Positions 17,577 through 25,343 of a stretch of 60,948 bases of DNA are shown here, piece by piece. Made by a program: the position numbers and the translations under genes. Each line of letters starts with the position of its first letter. The first letter of the stretch is position 1. Under the pieces are notes generated by a model, which saw only the letters and a list, made by a program, of their open reading frames with translations, ran no database searches and was not told the DNA's origin. Origin of the DNA: an uncultured Pseudomonadota bacterium (GTDB taxonomy: Bacteria > Pseudomonadota > Gammaproteobacteria > Ga0077536); NCBI GenBank assembly GCA_903825645.1, contig CAIKBL010000049.1, positions 1 through 60,948 of the forward strand, in the 5' to 3' direction.

Positions 17577-18389
17577 TCAGTGCCGCTCAATCGGCAGATC
17601 CGATAAGCCGCGCCACCCCCTGCGCAGACGTTCGCCGAAGATCTGGATGGCCGTTACGAGTGAAAGCAGTGCCAGACCCGGCCCGACAATCATATGGGGG
17701 GCGATGAGCATGAATTGAGTGGCTTCGCGCAGCATATTTCCCCAGGTCGCCGTGGGCGGCTGGGCGCCTAATCCTAGAAAGCTCATCCCGGCTTCTGCTG
17801 TAATGGTCGTGGCAAAAGAGAAAGTCGCCTCGACGAGCAGCGGACCGACCAGCAACGGCGCCACGTGCCGGATCAAAATTTGATACGTCGGTGTGCCGAG
17901 GGCGCGCGCCGCCAACACATGCTCACGATAGCGTAAACCGACCGTCTGCGCGCGGGCCAGACGCGCGAAACTGACCCAGCTAACCAGCGCGAGTGCGAGT
18001 GCAACATTACCTAAACCAGGACCGAGTATGCCGGCGAACGCGATGGCCAGCAGGAGACCTGGAAAAGCCTGAAAAAGGTCCATCACGGCAACGATAATTC
18101 GAGAGGATATCGCGCCGCTCCAGCCCCCCAAAATCCCGACAAAACTACCAAAGAGAAGCGATGCCGCGACGATCCCAGCCGCAAGAGGTACCGAAACGGC
18201 CGCACCCGCCAGTACACGCGGCGCGATGGCACGGCCCAGTTCATCAGCGCCAAACCATAACCCTGGCGCGGGTAACGCGAACATACGTGCCAGCTGAACA
18301 TCGTGAATCCCCGCCGCATGCCGGGGCACCCAAAGCACGCAAAATAGCCACGCACAAAGCACCAGTAGCGAGCCGTATTGGCGCTTCAT
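17577..18389 (-). CDS. Peptide/nickel-type ABC transporter permease, DppC-like
   Basis: Second inner-membrane subunit of an oligopeptide-family ABC importer. The 270 residues have about six hydrophobic segments. Near residue 47 is FGADELGRAIAPRVLAG, the counterpart of the GTDxLGRD motif of DppC/OppC proteins, and in the middle is the ATPase-contact loop REHVLAARALGTPTYQIL (EAA motif). It overlaps the DppB-like gene by four bases (ATGA), so the pair forms one unit. No ATPase gene lies beside it; a matching binding protein is at 23829-25343, separated by unrelated genes. The transported ligand cannot be named. Confidence 0.88.
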   Translation of the reverse strand: MKRQYGSLLVLCAWLFCVLWVPRHAAGIHDVQLARMFALPAPGLWFGADELGRAIAPRVLAGAAVSVPLAAGIVAASLLFGSFVGILGGWSGAISSRIIVAVMDLFQAFPGLLLAIAFAGILGPGLGNVALALALVSWVSFARLARAQTVGLRYREHVLAARALGTPTYQILIRHVAPLLVGPLLVEATFSFATTITAEAGMSFLGLGAQPPTATWGNMLREATQFMLIAPHMIVGPGLALLSLVTAIQIFGERLRRGWRGLSDLPIERH

Positions 18390-19330
18390 TGCCCCCCCCG
18401 GACACGAGGATCACAGCACGCCAGGAGCCAATCGGTCAACGCATTGACGATCACATAGCTCGTTGCGATCAGCAGGACGCAAGCCTGCAGTAGAGGATAA
18501 TCACGGTGCTCGATCGCCTCGACCGTGAGTGTCCCGAGGCCGGGCCAAGCAAAAACGGTTTCGGTAATCACCGTCCCTCCAAGTAGCGCACCGAGCTGCA
18601 TGCCGAGCACGGTCAGGACCGGAATCGCGGCATTACGAAGGGCGTGGCGCCGCAGAAGCGCCGCGACACGCAGTCCGCGCGCCGAGGCTGCACGCATGTA
18701 AGGCTCCCGCAAGACGTGCAGCAACGCCCCGCGCAGTTGCCGGGAAAGGATAGCGGCGAGCCCAAGGCTTAAAGTAAATGCCGGCAATACGATGCTATCC
18801 GGGGCATCAGCCCCACCTATCGGGCACCACCCGAGCCAGACCGAAAATATCACGATGAGTGCGGGGCCGATGATGAAGCTCGGGGTCGCCCCGCCGAGTA
18901 GCGCGAAAATCAGGCCGCACGTATCACCCGCCCGCCCGGGATAAAGCGCCCCCCATAGACCGAGTGGCAGCGCCAGCAGAAGTGCAAAACCGAGTGCTGT
19001 CACGGCGAGCGCCAGCGTATAAGGCGCTCGCTCCGCAAGCAAGGTGCGGATAGGCTGGCGGGTTTGGATCGAGACCCCAAGGTCAAGATGCAGCAATCCG
19101 CTGTAGTAGCGCACGAGTTGCTGCCGCAGAGGAACATCGAGACCCAATGATCGCTCGAGATTGACCCGGTCGGTACTCATCGCTCGCTCACCCAGCAGGA
19201 CATCAACCGGATCCCCTGGAATTAGGTGCGACAGGAAGAACACCAGAATCGAGATCCCGAACACCGTGCCGACTGCGAGGAGCACGCGCGAGCAGGCGGC
19301 TTTCAACACGCGACGACCCATCGTCCACAC
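18386..19330 (-). CDS. Peptide/nickel-type ABC transporter permease, DppB-like
   Basis: First membrane subunit of the same importer. It shows the DppB/OppB opening (membrane segment, then HLIPGDPVDVLLGERA), the family's RQQLVRYYSGLLHLDLGVS segment, and the EAA loop EPYMRAASARGLRVAALL. I chose the GTG at 19330, ten bases after GAGG, giving 314 residues; the ATG at 19321 is almost as likely, while the frame open to 19459 adds a non-hydrophobic extension overlapping the divergent gene. It starts the permease pair; 19331-19401 separates it from a divergent membrane-protein gene and must hold both promoters. Confidence 0.88.
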   Translation of the reverse strand: MWTMGRRVLKAACSRVLLAVGTVFGISILVFFLSHLIPGDPVDVLLGERAMSTDRVNLERSLGLDVPLRQQLVRYYSGLLHLDLGVSIQTRQPIRTLLAERAPYTLALAVTALGFALLLALPLGLWGALYPGRAGDTCGLIFALLGGATPSFIIGPALIVIFSVWLGWCPIGGADAPDSIVLPAFTLSLGLAAILSRQLRGALLHVLREPYMRAASARGLRVAALLRRHALRNAAIPVLTVLGMQLGALLGGTVITETVFAWPGLGTLTVEAIEHRDYPLLQACVLLIATSYVIVNALTDWLLACCDPRVRGGQ

Positions 19331-19401
19331 ATTGCCCTTTCCTCGACTAATCGCGGACAGACCCCTAGAGTGAGTGCTCTGAAGCCGGACAGGAAAAACG
19401 C

Positions 19402-19902
19402 GTGACACTTCACCAACCCGAATCCGATGCTCTCGCCACTTTGTCTTCGCGAAAGACACCGCTCACTCATCTTTTTGTCCGGAGTTGCGGCTGCGTTCTT
19501 TTGGTCGTGGGAATGTCGATTGCGCTCGGGATCATGGCCGAGGCCTGGTCGCTGTATCGCAGCCCCCAAAACATAGAACGATTGGCGCGCGCCGTTGAGC
19601 AAGGCTCTAATCTCGATCATGCACTCACGGCCTCACCGCATGGCTCGACAAGCGACGAGATCATAGCGACACCCCCCGATCTCGTCGCCCAAGCGTCGAC
19701 GGCCGCGCATCCGGAGCCCCACCCGGCTGCCCGAGGGATCCGCCTGTCGTATTTCGTCGCGTGGGTAGTCGCCATTCTGCTGCTCATGCTCATCGGGCGC
19801 CTCGCCATTGCAGCGGTCAAAACGGGCGGCGAGTTGACGCTTTATGATCTGCAGACCAAGCGCCTCGTTCGGGAGTTGATGCGCGAGATCCGAGGTCCCT
19901 AA
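19402..19902 (+). CDS. Hypothetical protein with two membrane segments
   Basis: I do not recognise this protein. It has 166 residues from a GTG preceded by AGGAAA. Two hydrophobic stretches are clear: about 29-47 (CGCVLLVVGMSIALGIMAE) and about 117-137 (FVAWVVAILLLMLIGRLAI). The roughly 65 residues between them are polar and rich in Ala, Pro and His, and should sit on one side of the membrane; the tail ends in a basic helix (KRLVRELMREIRG). It diverges from the ABC permeases and converges with the enoyl-CoA hydratase-family gene 19 bases away. No function can be inferred. Confidence 0.7.
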   Translation: MTLHQPESDALATLSSRKTPLTHLFVRSCGCVLLVVGMSIALGIMAEAWSLYRSPQNIERLARAVEQGSNLDHALTASPHGSTSDEIIATPPDLVAQASTAAHPEPHPAARGIRLSYFVAWVVAILLLMLIGRLAIAAVKTGGELTLYDLQTKRLVRELMREIRGP

Positions 19903-19920
19903 GTTTATCTGTCGGGGCGT

Positions 19921-20733
19921 TCAATCAGGAAACACGGGGATGCGCCGTTCAACAAATGCCTTCACTGCGGTCGTCACGTCCGGAGAAAACAACAAGCTCG
20001 CATTTTTGGTGGCGACGTAAGCCAAACCCTCGCTCACGGTGTGATCCCGACTGAAATTCAACACCTCTTTGGTCCCGCGAACCGCGAGCGGTGATTTCGC
20101 GGCAATTGCTGCTGCGACTCGGCCGACTTCCGCTTCAAGCGCTTCCCTTGTCGGGAATGCCCGATTCACTAAGCGCAGTGCCTCGGCCTCTTGTCCGTTG
20201 AACTCACGGGCAGTCAGCACTAGTTCTCGTGCGATCCCTTCACCAACGATGCGCGGAAGCCGCTGTAAAGTACCGACATCGGCCACGATTGCCAGATCAA
20301 TTTCCTTCACGCTAAAGCGCGCATCGACCGTTGCATAGCGCATGTCGCAAGCCGTAATCAGATCGATGCCGCCACCGACACACGCGCCTTGGATGCTGGC
20401 AAGCAGGGGCTTTCGACATTCTTCCAACGCCGTGATACAGCTCTGCAGTCCGGCAATCCTTTGGCGTAGGTGCTCCTCTCTATGCCCTGACGGGAAATCG
20501 ATCGCTTCAGCCCGCATGAGCTGTAACATCTCGAGATCGATGCCAGCACAAAAATGCCGACCGCGACCGGCCAAAATCCCCACCCGTGCTGCGGGCGTTG
20601 CGTCGAGCCAGCGGCAAGCTTCCTGAAGCTCCCACCAGACACATTCCGAGAGTGCATTCGCCTTCTCAGGTCGATTCAATTCGATACGGGCCACACCATC
20701 AACTAGCGAAACTTCTAGGGTCTCATACAACAT
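19921..20733 (-). CDS. Enoyl-CoA hydratase/isomerase family, dienoyl-CoA isomerase-like
   Basis: Crotonase-fold enzyme of 270 residues. The oxyanion-hole segments are AGRGRHFCAGIDLEML and IQGACVGGGIDL. Three acidic residues match delta3,5-delta2,4-dienoyl-CoA isomerase (mammalian ECH1): D124 in GGGIDL, E144 in SVKEIDL and D152 in VADVGTLQRLP, with the same 20- and 8-residue spacing as the ECH1 catalytic residues. This suggests it shifts double bonds of odd-numbered unsaturated fatty acyl-CoAs during beta-oxidation, or degrades a similar CoA ester. No other beta-oxidation gene is nearby. An ordinary hydratase would need a second Glu in place of the D152 region. Confidence 0.85.
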   Translation of the reverse strand: MLYETLEVSLVDGVARIELNRPEKANALSECVWWELQEACRWLDATPAARVGILAGRGRHFCAGIDLEMLQLMRAEAIDFPSGHREEHLRQRIAGLQSCITALEECRKPLLASIQGACVGGGIDLITACDMRYATVDARFSVKEIDLAIVADVGTLQRLPRIVGEGIARELVLTAREFNGQEAEALRLVNRAFPTREALEAEVGRVAAAIAAKSPLAVRGTKEVLNFSRDHTVSEGLAYVATKNASLLFSPDVTTAVKAFVERRIPVFPD

Positions 20734-20779
20734 AAACTACTTCTTCCTCTCGAGATGCCTAAATGCTTGACGCATGGAA

Positions 20780-21268
20780 TCAACGAATCATCACAGGGGT
20801 CCCGACCTCAACCAGATCAAAGAGCGCGATGATGTCGGCGTTTCGCATACGAATACAGCCACGCGAACCGATTTGGCCAAGCGCTGTCTGATCAGGGGTC
20901 CCGTGCAAGTAAATATACCGAGCATAACTATCGCAGTCGCCCCCTTGATTGAAGCCCGGAACGCAACCCGACAACCAGAGAATTCGAGTCAAGATCCAGT
21001 CCCGGCCCGGCGGCTGCGTCGCCGCAAACGCGGCGGAATAGATTTCTCCCGTCGGCACACGGCCTGCAAACACGGTATTCAGCGCAGCGCCCATACCGAT
21101 TCGGCCAGCGATGACATGCGCCCCACGGGGGGTACATTCACTGTGCAGGCGTTCTCCGGGCCCGTTGCGGGCCGATGAAATGGCGTAATGGGCCCGGACG
21201 TGCCCGCCCGCCAGCAAGGCAAGCTGCTGGCAGGCGAGATCAATTTCGATACGAATCGATGTCATCAT
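20780..21268 (-). CDS. L,D-transpeptidase (YkuD domain) family protein
   Basis: YkuD-fold protein of 162 residues. The catalytic motif is complete: HGT (H122) followed by GSRGCIRM with nucleophile C138. Such enzymes normally form 3-3 cross-links or attach lipoproteins to peptidoglycan, but here the N-terminus (MMTSIRIEIDLACQQLALL) is not a signal peptide and there is no LysM domain. It could be exported in another way, or act on cytoplasmic murein intermediates. The ATG pair at 21268/21265 has no good ribosome site and overlaps the stop of a small upstream frame (ATGA), suggesting coupled translation. Confidence 0.82.
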   Translation of the reverse strand: MMTSIRIEIDLACQQLALLAGGHVRAHYAISSARNGPGERLHSECTPRGAHVIAGRIGMGAALNTVFAGRVPTGEIYSAAFAATQPPGRDWILTRILWLSGCVPGFNQGGDCDSYARYIYLHGTPDQTALGQIGSRGCIRMRNADIIALFDLVEVGTPVMIR

Positions 21269-21378
21269 TGTGTTTGGTTGGGACGACCGTCTCGCGATAG
21301 TGGTCCGGAAAAATCCGCAGCGACTGACCCTGCCAAGTATTCGAGCTGGTGCTGATTGTCAGCAATCCATGCGTCCAT
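21265..21378 (-). CDS. Possible small protein coupled to the L,D-transpeptidase gene
   Basis: A 37-codon frame starting at the ATG at 21378 (MDAWIADNQHQLEYLAGSV, then a polar tail) ends in a TGA that overlaps the transpeptidase ATG. Such an overlap, together with the lack of a ribosome site for the transpeptidase, is the main argument that it is translated. A GTG at 21399 would add seven residues. No family is recognised and the ribosome site (TTGGA) is weak. The sequence between it and the hydrolase gene (21400-21484) contains a run TTTTTTT-ATTTT on the minus strand that could end transcription of the hydrolase. Confidence 0.35.
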   Translation of the reverse strand: MDAWIADNQHQLEYLAGSVAADFSGPLSRDGRPNQTQ

Positions 21379-21484
21379 GTCCAAGCCGATCGTAACCACC
21401 GGACTATTTAAGGATGCTTTTCCCTTATTCGGGGAGGTCCAAAGGCGGTCTCTGCCCGATAGCCATAAAATAAAAAAACAGAGA

Positions 21485-22219
21485 TCAGGCTTGCCGTAAC
21501 CTCTCGACCGGGGAAATGGGTATTCGCGCAGTAAAGTCGAACACCTGTGCAGCGACGGATCTGGGTTCCAAAAACAGCCCAAGGTGCGGGCCCGGCAGCT
21601 TTATCCTGTTAACCGGCTGTATCAGATCTTCGAAATCCTGGAAGCACCTAGCGGAAATGATTTCGTCGTGCAGATAGCTAATACAAAGCACCGGTGACGC
21701 ACACGCGCGGAGCAAAGGACGGGCGTCGACCCCGATTGCTGCCCGCGCGCGGGCAGCAATCATGCGCGAAGACACCTGTCGCCACGTCATCGCCTTGGCC
21801 TGTTGGTAAGCCTGACTGGGATAACCCTGAAACGCATATCTGGCGCGTTTTGCCGCCCGCAGCACGGCGACCACGGGTCCACGCAGCAACGGGGAGACTA
21901 TCGCGAGGCTGCGCAAAGCCCACGGTAACCGGAGAAAGGATGCACAGAGAATGACGCCTTTGACCAGTTGCGGGTGAAGTGCGGCCGCCATCAGCGCGAG
22001 CGGGCCGCCGAAGGAATAGCCGAAAAGGACACAGGGACCGGTCTTTTCAATTTCCTTGCTCACGTGGACTAGTAGATCTCCGTAAGCACCGGATCCGCTG
22101 CCTGGATAACGCACAACACGACAACTAGCCGACTCGCTCAACAAAGAGACCACCGGCGTTAAAAATAGCTCGGTACCATCTAGGCCCGGGAGGAGAATAA
22201 ACCGAGGCGGTGAACTCAA
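21485..22219 (-). CDS. Alpha/beta-hydrolase family protein
   Basis: Soluble hydrolase of 244 residues. The N-terminus RFILLPGLDGTELFLTPVV carries the oxyanion-type LPGLDGT turn; the nucleophile elbow is GYSFGG with S69; the acid is probably the aspartate in YLHDEIIS and the base the histidine in GPHLGL, all in the usual order. The middle (about 105-175) is a helical cap. The substrate is unknown; an esterase or thioesterase role is only a guess. It overlaps the upstream membrane-protein gene by four bases (ATGA), so the two form an operon. Confidence 0.82.
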   Translation of the reverse strand: MSSPPRFILLPGLDGTELFLTPVVSLLSESASCRVVRYPGSGSGAYGDLLVHVSKEIEKTGPCVLFGYSFGGPLALMAAALHPQLVKGVILCASFLRLPWALRSLAIVSPLLRGPVVAVLRAAKRARYAFQGYPSQAYQQAKAMTWRQVSSRMIAARARAAIGVDARPLLRACASPVLCISYLHDEIISARCFQDFEDLIQPVNRIKLPGPHLGLFLEPRSVAAQVFDFTARIPISPVERLRQA

Positions 22220-22668
22220 TGCGGACGCGAATGGAACTGGAGATCACCTAAAAGATGACCAATCTCGGCCTGGAGGACACGTTCCCCACGCCGTTGTATC
22301 TGCAGCCAGCACAGCGGTAAAAGCGCCAAGGCTACGGATAGCCCCAAGTCGCCCGTCGTGCGGGCGGACAACCCAAGCACAAGACAGGCGGCCAGCAGCG
22401 CGAGCCCTGCCAAGGCCCTCGGAAAAGGAGCGGGGAGCGGCCCCCACATCAAGCGCAGAATGACTTCCGCGCCGGTTATTTTTTGCTCGACCCACACCTC
22501 AGCAGCAGCCGGCATTGTGAGCCGTGGACCGGGCAGGAAAAATTTAGGAGGATTGCGCCCCGCCACATAATACAGCGCGCGGTCGGCGTTGATGGGGCGC
22601 GAAGCCAGAGAGGCAAATCTCTCGTTGATCTCCACCGCCGAAAGGGAGGTATCCGTGTTAACGTGCAA
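22216..22668 (-). CDS. Hypothetical membrane protein upstream of a hydrolase
   Basis: Not recognised. The 150 residues start at a TTG with GGAG seven bases upstream, a convincing site. The first 80 residues are soluble; two adjacent hydrophobic stretches follow (about 84-101 ALAGLALLAACLVLGLSA and about 107-121 LGLSVALALLPLCWL), then a basic segment RRGERVL and a short tail. This resembles a small membrane-bound accessory protein with both ends on the same side. It is coupled to the hydrolase gene by an ATGA overlap. Nothing in it suggests a catalytic role. Confidence 0.65.
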   Translation of the reverse strand: MHVNTDTSLSAVEINERFASLASRPINADRALYYVAGRNPPKFFLPGPRLTMPAAAEVWVEQKITGAEVILRLMWGPLPAPFPRALAGLALLAACLVLGLSARTTGDLGLSVALALLPLCWLQIQRRGERVLQAEIGHLLGDLQFHSRPH

Positions 22669-22806
22669 CGATCGTCTCCTGTGCCGAGTTCTTCGGGGAC
22701 AAGCAGCTGGGCACCAATTCCCCCAACCGAAGCGCGCGCATTTGTGCTGCCGACCACAGCAGTTTAGTGAACAATCTTGACAGATAGATGACTGTGCGCG
22801 AAGCCC

Positions 22807-23781
22807 TCACACGCCCGGTGCCAGCGCTATTAGTGCTTTGTGTGTCGCACTCAACCGGTCTTCATTCACCGGACTGACCGCTATCACAGGCAGATCTGCG
22901 CCAGCTGAGCGAAAGGCAGCCAGTTGCTGACGACACTGATCCACCGTCCCGAAAACGCAGACATCCTCCACTAACTCATCGGGGATTTCGCGCGCCGCGG
23001 CGCGGCGATCGCCGCCCTCCCAGGCCCGCTTCACCGCATTCATGGCTGTGCCATAGCCCGCGCGACGCCACTGTCGGCGATAGTTGGGAAGTTGCCCAAA
23101 AAAGGCAAGGTTGTAGCGTGCTGCCGATCGGGCTGCCAATTCGTCTTCGCTGATGAAGGTCGGAATACTCAAGCAGCATCCGAAGTTCTTGAGATCCCGC
23201 GCTGCCGCGGCGCCCTGCGCCGCTTCTATCAGCGTCGGGAGATAGCTCAAAGGAGACAGAAAAGGCATTAGACCATTTCCCGTAGCGCCGGCTACGCGAG
23301 CACTTTCGATCGTGTTGCCCGCGACGTAGATCGGGACCGGGTAGGGTGATGGCGGTGGATTCAAAAAGCCTTGGGTGACGTTTCCCGCCAACGCACGATT
23401 CAAAAATTCCACGTATTCTCGCAAGACCTCACGGGCATTGCCCATATCGATACCGAGTGAGGCCAACATTGCGCGATGACTCATACCAAGCCCAAGCAAA
23501 AGACGTCCCCTGGATAATTCCGCGATTGCCCGTGCAGTCGCTGCACACAGAAATGGATGTCGAAAATAGATGTTCGCAATATTAGTCCCCACCAGAATAC
23601 GGGTCGTCGCAGCGGCAATCGCCTGACTCGCCGACAAGGCATCACCACGCCCTTCGTTGACCAGCACTGCGGCGAAACCTTGCGTCTCCGCGAGTTGCCC
23701 CAAGGCGATCACCTCACTCATGGTGGCATCCGTCACGGTTGATAACACCACACCCAAACGTGTCTCGGTTGAATCAGTCAT
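22807..23781 (-). CDS. Luciferase-like (LLM) flavin-dependent oxidoreductase
   Basis: TIM-barrel enzyme of the bacterial luciferase/F420-dependent reductase superfamily, 324 residues from the ATG at 23781, which has GGGAGG five bases upstream (a further Met at 23823 is less likely). Visible features: RLGVVLSTVTDATMSE at the start, GFAAVLVNEGRGDALS, ILVGTNIANIYFRHPF, and LSRGRLLLGLGMSH, the phosphate-binding region of this family. FMN or F420 as cofactor cannot be decided from sequence, and the substrate is unknown. It lies directly upstream of nothing obviously related; the peptide-binding lipoprotein gene ends 47 bases before its start. Confidence 0.85.
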   Translation of the reverse strand: MTDSTETRLGVVLSTVTDATMSEVIALGQLAETQGFAAVLVNEGRGDALSASQAIAAATTRILVGTNIANIYFRHPFLCAATARAIAELSRGRLLLGLGMSHRAMLASLGIDMGNAREVLREYVEFLNRALAGNVTQGFLNPPPSPYPVPIYVAGNTIESARVAGATGNGLMPFLSPLSYLPTLIEAAQGAAAARDLKNFGCCLSIPTFISEDELAARSAARYNLAFFGQLPNYRRQWRRAGYGTAMNAVKRAWEGGDRRAAAREIPDELVEDVCVFGTVDQCRQQLAAFRSAGADLPVIAVSPVNEDRLSATHKALIALAPGV

Positions 23782-23828
23782 TCCACCTCCCCTGTGTTGA
23801 AAATCCGGCTCGCTCATCGGCACAAGCT

Positions 23829-25343
23829 TTAGCGTCTGAGATGGACGGTCTTATTTAGCCCGTCGAAATGTCCTTCGAGATCGGTATCGTACCCCCCGAC
23901 TCGCGCGCCCTGCACCACTACGCTGTCTTCAAACCACAGCGGAACGTACGGCAGATCGACCAGAAGCTGGGTTTCGATTTCACGATACAGGGCCACGCGT
24001 GCCAGCTCCGTCGACGCCGCTTCCGCCTGTTCGATCAGGCGATCGATCACCTGGCTCTGGTAACGGCCTCGATTTGCCCCGTGGGGGGGGGCGGCCGTGC
24101 TGTGAAAGGCTTGCCGAAAAATATCGGGCAGTTGGAGACCCACCCAAGACAAGCCATACATCTGGAACCGTCCCTCCTTAATGTCACCGTAGAACGTTCC
24201 CCAATCATAGGTCTGAATCGCCAGTTCAATACCCACGTGCCGCAGCTGATCTTGCAAAATCGTCGCGAGCCGCCGCCGGAAATAATCATTCGACGTCTTA
24301 TAGCTGAGGCGCAGCGGATTATTTGGACCGTACCCCGCCTGTGTCAGCAGCGCGCGTGCCGCACGTGGGTCAAACGATACCGGTTTGAGATCGGGATTTC
24401 CCGCCCAATGTTCGGGCACTAGAATCGTATTTGCCACACGGGCGTATTGCCTAAACACGAATTTCAGAATCTGCTCGCGATCGATAGCACGCGCGATAGC
24501 ACCACGCACCAGCGGATTGGCGGTAGGTCCATCCGCCAAGTTGAAGCCCAGATAACTGAACACGGTCCCGGGATAGCGGGTCACCGTTATACCGAGTTGA
24601 TGAGAAAGCCAATCGGTTAACTCTGGGGCAAAGCCCCCCTGAGCCAGATCGAGCTCACCGCGCAACAGCTTGAGTGCGCGGGTGCTTTCATTAGGGACAA
24701 CGATGAAATCAACGCGCTGCCCATCTCTTCGGCGTTCAAGGGGAACGCGGTTTGTATCAAAAGGGGCATACAGCCTAAAGTTGCCGCTACCTATGGGTTG
24801 TTGACTGAGCGTCAGCAGCCGGGCGTCTCGAGCGCGCAAAATTCCGACGGTCAAGAGTCCTGGAAACAAAGGATCGCTACGGGTCAGATGGAAGTCGATG
24901 GTCATGAGATCGACCGCTTCGACCTGCGCAATATGCGCAAGCGCGCTCCTTAGCGGGGAGCCTCTTGCTGGATCGAGTATCGCCTGATAGGTCGCCACCA
25001 CATCATCCGCGCGCAGTACCGTGCCATCGTCAAACCGCCGTGCCTCACGCAATCGAAACCGGTAGTGCAGCGGGCTCAGACGCGCCCAGTCCGCGAGCGC
25101 TGGCACCGGTCTGAAGTGCACATCGAAATCTACAAGGGTGGCATAGAGCAGCCGACACAGCCGCGCTGCATTCGCGTCCGACGCAAAGCGCGGATCCAAG
25201 CTGGCCGGCGCCGTCGCTAAGCCAAACCGCAGCGTCTCATCGGTTGGCTTCTGGCCACAGCCCAAGAGCAGCAGTGCAAGTGCCGCGCACCACAGCGACC
25301 ACCGCTTAGTGGGTAGCGTCAAAGACGGCAATAGACTCGACAT
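23829..25343 (-). CDS. ABC transporter substrate-binding lipoprotein (family 5)
   Basis: Extracytoplasmic solute-binding protein of the oligopeptide family. From the ATG at 25343 it has 504 residues. A basic-hydrophobic leader ends in the lipobox LLLGC, so it should be lipid-anchored. The mature part has the family's LRFGLATAPASLDPRFASDANAARLC opening (residues split: LRFGLATAPASLDPRF, then NAARLCRLLYATL), YRFRLREARRFDDG, and a C-terminal region with LPYVPLWFEDSVVVQ. It overlaps rlmD by 38 bases; a TTG near 25318 would shorten the overlap and keep the lipobox. It probably serves the permeases at 17577-19330. No ATPase gene is in the window. Confidence 0.88.
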   Translation of the reverse strand: MSSLLPSLTLPTKRWSLWCAALALLLLGCGQKPTDETLRFGLATAPASLDPRFASDANAARLCRLLYATLVDFDVHFRPVPALADWARLSPLHYRFRLREARRFDDGTVLRADDVVATYQAILDPARGSPLRSALAHIAQVEAVDLMTIDFHLTRSDPLFPGLLTVGILRARDARLLTLSQQPIGSGNFRLYAPFDTNRVPLERRRDGQRVDFIVVPNESTRALKLLRGELDLAQGGFAPELTDWLSHQLGITVTRYPGTVFSYLGFNLADGPTANPLVRGAIARAIDREQILKFVFRQYARVANTILVPEHWAGNPDLKPVSFDPRAARALLTQAGYGPNNPLRLSYKTSNDYFRRRLATILQDQLRHVGIELAIQTYDWGTFYGDIKEGRFQMYGLSWVGLQLPDIFRQAFHSTAAPPHGANRGRYQSQVIDRLIEQAEAASTELARVALYREIETQLLVDLPYVPLWFEDSVVVQGARVGGYDTDLEGHFDGLNKTVHLRR

